From an uncultured Planctomycetaceae bacterium (GTDB lineage Bacteria; Planctomycetota; Planctomycetia; Planctomycetales; Planctomycetaceae): 9,718 bases of DNA. A program made the position numbers and the translations under genes. The number at the start of each line of letters is the position of its first letter. The stretch's first letter is position 1. Under the pieces are notes generated by a model. The model searched no databases and was not told the DNA's origin. It worked only from the letters and a program-made list of their open reading frames with translations. The stretch lies in the NCBI GenBank assembly GCA_903823545.1, contig CAIJTL010001158.1:1-9718 (forward strand), read 5' to 3'. Of this stretch, positions 6,811 to 9,718 are shown in pieces.

Positions 6811-9718
6811 TTGGACGACCAACGGCAGCGCATCGTCGAAGATTTGTCGGGAGTGTTTGCGGGCGAAATCGCTTGCGACTCACTGACGCTCGCGATGTAT
6901 TCTACTGATGCCAGTTGGTATCAGATCGAACCGTTGGGGGTCGCGTATCCCAAACACCGCGAAGATGTCGTCGCTCTCGCGAGGTACGCGGCAGAGATGA
7001 AGATTCCACTCATTCCACGCGGCGCTGGCTCAAGCGTGACGGGCGGTTCGCTGGGGACCGGCCTCATCGTCGACTGTTCGCGGCATTTGCGAAGCATTGA
7101 GCAGATAGGCCCCGACACCGTTCGCGTGCAAACCGGAGTTGTGCTCGACGACTTGAATCGCGTCCTGCGAACTCACGGACGTTATTTCCCACCTGACCCA
7201 TCAAACCCCGGCGTTACAACGATTGGCGGAATGTTGGCCACCGACGCTGCCGGTTCGAGGTCAATGCGAATCGGTTCGATGCGCGACCACGTCCGCTCGA
7301 TCGAGGTCGTCTTACCTGGCGGAGCGTGTGTTGAATTTGGCAATGAAGCACTCGAAGCACCTACGACAGGCAAAGGTGTTGAGCGTGCCGCCATCAACAG
7401 TCCGCTCAACAGCGTCACCGAAAGCGTGACAGCGATCGCAGCCAATCTCATGGGTGTTACGGAACCTATCAGCCGAGAAACGCTTGACACCCAAGCTCAG
7501 CGCGGGGTTGTCACCAGATTGGCTCGCGTGCTTTCCGAGAATGAAGCGTTAATCCGACAAAGACAAGTAGCGCTCCCGCGAAATTGCTCCGGGTATCATC
7601 TCCGAAATGTGCTCTCTCGAACGCACGTGAATGTCTCGCGGTTGTTAGTCGGGTCGGAAGGGACTCTCGGCGTTTTCACCGCGGCCACGTTGCACACTTC
7701 TCCGTTGCCGACCTGTCGCGGAATCGTGCTCTTGGTGTTTGCGAGCATGGATGCAGCGATCGAAGCAGTGCAATCGTTGGCGGAGCAACTTCCCAGCGCC
7801 TGCGACTTGCTCGACCGCCGACTTCTGACTCTTGCACGTGAAGCGGACAATCGTTTTGAATCGCTGATCCCTCAGAATGCTGAGGCGGCGTTGATCGTTG
7901 AGCAAATGGGTTTCAGCGAAATTCAAGCTCGGGACCGCACTCGATTCGCGGTAGAAACAGCAAAGAAGTTTGGTGGTATCGCCGCGTCGGAGAAATACGA
8001 CTACGACGGCGTCGAGTTCTTGTGGTCCTTACCACGAAAAGTAGTGCAGCATTTGCATCGAGTGAAAGGGACCGTGCGACCGCAACCGTTTGTAGAAGCG
8101 ATCGCGATCCCCCCTGAATCGCTGCGCGACTTTTTAATTCGCGCTCAAAAGGTGTTTCAAAAACACGAAGTCATCTCATCGTTGTATTCACACGCTGCAG
8201 CGGGTCAGTTGCACTTCCGCCCGTTCATTCCGATGCCGACTCCTGCTGATGCTGCACGTATCGAATCTCTCGCTCGTGACCTGTATCAAATCGTCTTTGA
8301 GTTCGGCGGGACAATCAGCGGCGAACATGGCGACGGACTCTCGCGAACAAGTTTTCTCCGGTCGCAATACGGTTCGCTGTACCGCGTCTTTCAGCAGGTC
8401 AAAGATATTTTCGACCCTCATCGTTTGATGAATCCCGGCAAGATCATCAGCGACGATCCGCATTTGACAGTGAAGAATTTGCGGTCGCATGTGAGTAGCT
8501 TGGCTCTCCAGAACCGAGCGCCCGACGCAAAACCGCTCGGCTCTGGAGAGCCTAGCTACGTCGCCGCGCCGCCGCCTGTCGTCGAACTGAGATTGAAGTG
8601 GAACGCGGACGAAGTTCTGACGGAAGCGGCGGCGTGTAACGGTTGCGGAATGTGTCGGTCGCATTCGACCGACTTGAGAATGTGCCCGTTCTTTCATGTG
8701 CAGCCGGCCGAGGAAGCGTCACCACGATCGAAGGCGAACATTGTCAGAAGCTTCATCCTCGGAAACGTGTCGGCCCATGACTTCTCGTCAGACTCAATGA
8801 AGCGAATTGCTGATCTCTGTTTCAACTGCAAGCAATGTGAACTCGAATGCCCATCGAACGTCAATATTTCGCAGTTGATGATCGAAGCGAAGGCGGCTCA
8901 CGTGGCCGAACACGGACTCGATCGAGCCGACTGGATTCTGTCGCGCGGCCACTCGTTCGGAGCGATCGGTTGTGCGTTCAATTGGCTCTTCAACTGGGGG
9001 CTTAACAACCCCGCGACTCGTTGGTTGCTGGAACGATTTGTCGGCATTCATCGGTTACGCAAGCTGCCGCAATTCGCTCGCAAGCCGCTGTTGAATTTGT
9101 TGGATGATGATTTGCTGGAGTACCCCAGTGAGATTACGACGAAGCGTCCCGTCGTTTATTTCGTCGATCACTTCGCGAACTACCATGACCCGGAACTCGG
9201 TCAGGCATTCCTGGCGATCCTCGAACACAACAACATCAAAGTGCATGTGCCGCCGGAGCAGACCGTTTCCGGCATGGCGATGATCAGCGCAGGGGATTTG
9301 GACGCCGCTCGCAAGATCGCAGAACAAAACGTGCGCGAACTTTCGGAACTTGCTCGCGAAGGTGTCCCGATCATTTGCACGGAGCCGGCTGCCGCACTTT
9401 GTTTGAAGTACGAATACCCGCGTTTGCTCGATCATCCCGACGTGCAAGTCGTCGCGAATCAGGTGATCGAAGCAACGGACTACCTCGCCGGTTTGCTGGC
9501 AAAAGATCAGCTTCTGACTGACTTCGGCCCGCTGCCACTGACTGCGGCTTATCACACACCATGCCATTTGAAGGCACTAAAAGCAGGCACTCCCACACTC
9601 AAGCTGCTCGCCAAAATTCCTAACCTCGTCGTACAGCCGATCGAAAAAGGTTGCTCCGGAATGGCCGGAGCGTATGGGTTGTCGAAAGCAAATTTTGCAA
9701 CGTCGTTGCAGATCGGTA
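6811..9718 (+). CDS. Fused FAD-linked oxidase / Fe-S (GlpC-like) oxidoreductase (C-terminus cut by window edge)
   Basis: The frame is open for 969 codons from a TTG start to the right edge; about 50 residues are probably missing. The N-terminal half is a GlcD/D-lactate dehydrogenase-type flavoprotein: PCMH FAD-binding domain at about 40-220 with PRGAGSSVTGG at 69-79 and TTIGGMLATDAAG at 136-148, VGSEGTLGVFT at 280-290, then the FAD-oxidase C domain with HAAAGQLHFRP (461-471), GEHGDG (504-509) and MNPGKI (540-545). The C-terminal half carries two [4Fe-4S] motifs: C609-C612-C615 with C625-P, and C670-C673-C676 with C680-P. Two CCG-type domains follow; the first lacks its cysteines (FVDHFANY) and the second keeps C918 and C948. 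Likely role: oxidation of a 2-hydroxyacid such as D-lactate or glycolate with electrons passed to the respiratory chain; the substrate is not determined. The N-terminal block SLTLAMYSTDASWYQ (about 24-38) supports the TTG start. The linker at 562-583 is encoded by a palindromic repeat. Confidence 0.93.
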   Translation, partial: MDDQRQRIVEDLSGVFAGEIACDSLTLAMYSTDASWYQIEPLGVAYPKHREDVVALARYAAEMKIPLIPRGAGSSVTGGSLGTGLIVDCSRHLRSIEQIGPDTVRVQTGVVLDDLNRVLRTHGRYFPPDPSNPGVTTIGGMLATDAAGSRSMRIGSMRDHVRSIEVVLPGGACVEFGNEALEAPTTGKGVERAAINSPLNSVTESVTAIAANLMGVTEPISRETLDTQAQRGVVTRLARVLSENEALIRQRQVALPRNCSGYHLRNVLSRTHVNVSRLLVGSEGTLGVFTAATLHTSPLPTCRGIVLLVFASMDAAIEAVQSLAEQLPSACDLLDRRLLTLAREADNRFESLIPQNAEAALIVEQMGFSEIQARDRTRFAVETAKKFGGIAASEKYDYDGVEFLWSLPRKVVQHLHRVKGTVRPQPFVEAIAIPPESLRDFLIRAQKVFQKHEVISSLYSHAAAGQLHFRPFIPMPTPADAARIESLARDLYQIVFEFGGTISGEHGDGLSRTSFLRSQYGSLYRVFQQVKDIFDPHRLMNPGKIISDDPHLTVKNLRSHVSSLALQNRAPDAKPLGSGEPSYVAAPPPVVELRLKWNADEVLTEAAACNGCGMCRSHSTDLRMCPFFHVQPAEEASPRSKANIVRSFILGNVSAHDFSSDSMKRIADLCFNCKQCELECPSNVNISQLMIEAKAAHVAEHGLDRADWILSRGHSFGAIGCAFNWLFNWGLNNPATRWLLERFVGIHRLRKLPQFARKPLLNLLDDDLLEYPSEITTKRPVVYFVDHFANYHDPELGQAFLAILEHNNIKVHVPPEQTVSGMAMISAGDLDAARKIAEQNVRELSELAREGVPIICTEPAAALCLKYEYPRLLDHPDVQVVANQVIEATDYLAGLLAKDQLLTDFGPLPLTAAYHTPCHLKALKAGTPTLKLLAKIPNLVVQPIEKGCSGMAGAYGLSKANFATSLQIG
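8495..8559. repeat. 65-base palindromic element inserted in frame in the oxidoreductase gene
   Basis: The arms 8495-8520 and 8534-8559 pair at 24 of 26 positions, around a 13-base loop (CCCGACGCAAAAC). The mismatches are A8513/C8541 and T8501/T8553. Outside the arms pairing stops at once. The element encodes residues 562-583 (SSLALQNRA, then PDAK, then PLGSGEPSY), exactly in the linker between MNPGKI of the flavin half and the first Fe-S motif. It is GC-rich and has no T-run, so it is not a terminator. It resembles REP-type or Rickettsia-palindromic-element-type repeats, which can sit within genes. A 5-base GTCGC occurs on both sides (8484-8488 and 8560-8564); whether this is a target duplication is unclear. 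No second copy was noticed in the window. Confidence 0.85.

Noticed and set aside
8495..8559. The palindrome as an intrinsic terminator
   Set aside because: It is inside an uninterrupted coding frame and has no T-run on either strand after the stem.
8188..8697. 169-codon minus-strand open frame covering the palindromic element
   Set aside because: It is antisense to the oxidoreductase. Its openness partly reflects the palindrome and codon bias, and no domain is visible.
9055..9567. 170-codon minus-strand open frame near the right end
   Set aside because: It is antisense to the intact Fe-S half of the oxidoreductase and has no family features.

Overview
The window reads as chromosomal DNA of a planctomycete (phylum Planctomycetota). 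This rests on gene content: a Tat-exported DUF1501 protein, a 'small basic protein' of the kind shared by the Planctomycetes-Verrucomicrobia-Chlamydiae group, a very large fused FAD/Fe-S oxidoreductase, two uncharacterised membrane proteins, and frequent GTG/TTG starts with patchy Shine-Dalgarno (SD) sequences. No phage, CRISPR, tRNA, rRNA or transposase gene was seen.

The left third is on the minus strand. From right to left it holds the small basic protein gene (3845-3552) with its own rho-independent terminator (3534-3506), a GH3-family acyl-adenylating enzyme (3331-1577), and a DUF1501 secreted protein (1448-1) that runs off the left edge. The right two thirds are on the plus strand: nrdR (4089-4547), folE (4793-5380), an eight-helix membrane protein (5390-6274), a zinc-ribbon membrane protein (6322-6795) and a fused FAD-oxidase/Fe-S protein (6811 to the right edge). 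The two halves diverge from 3846-4088, which contains a good sigma70-like promoter candidate facing nrdR.

nrdR and folE are housekeeping genes: a repressor of ribonucleotide reductase genes, and the first step of folate/pterin synthesis from GTP. The folE-membrane protein-zinc ribbon-oxidoreductase run has gaps of 9, 47 and 15 bases and could be one transcription unit. The oxidoreductase probably oxidises a 2-hydroxyacid or similar substrate and passes electrons through two [4Fe-4S] clusters to the respiratory chain. Its substrate, and any link to its membrane-protein neighbours, cannot be read from the sequence.

The most unusual structure is a 65-base, nearly perfect inverted repeat (8495-8559; 24 of 26 arm pairs) inside the oxidoreductase gene. 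It is translated in frame as the linker between the flavin and iron-sulfur halves. It looks like a small palindromic mobile element that landed in a coding sequence and was kept as part of the protein. No second copy was noticed in the window.
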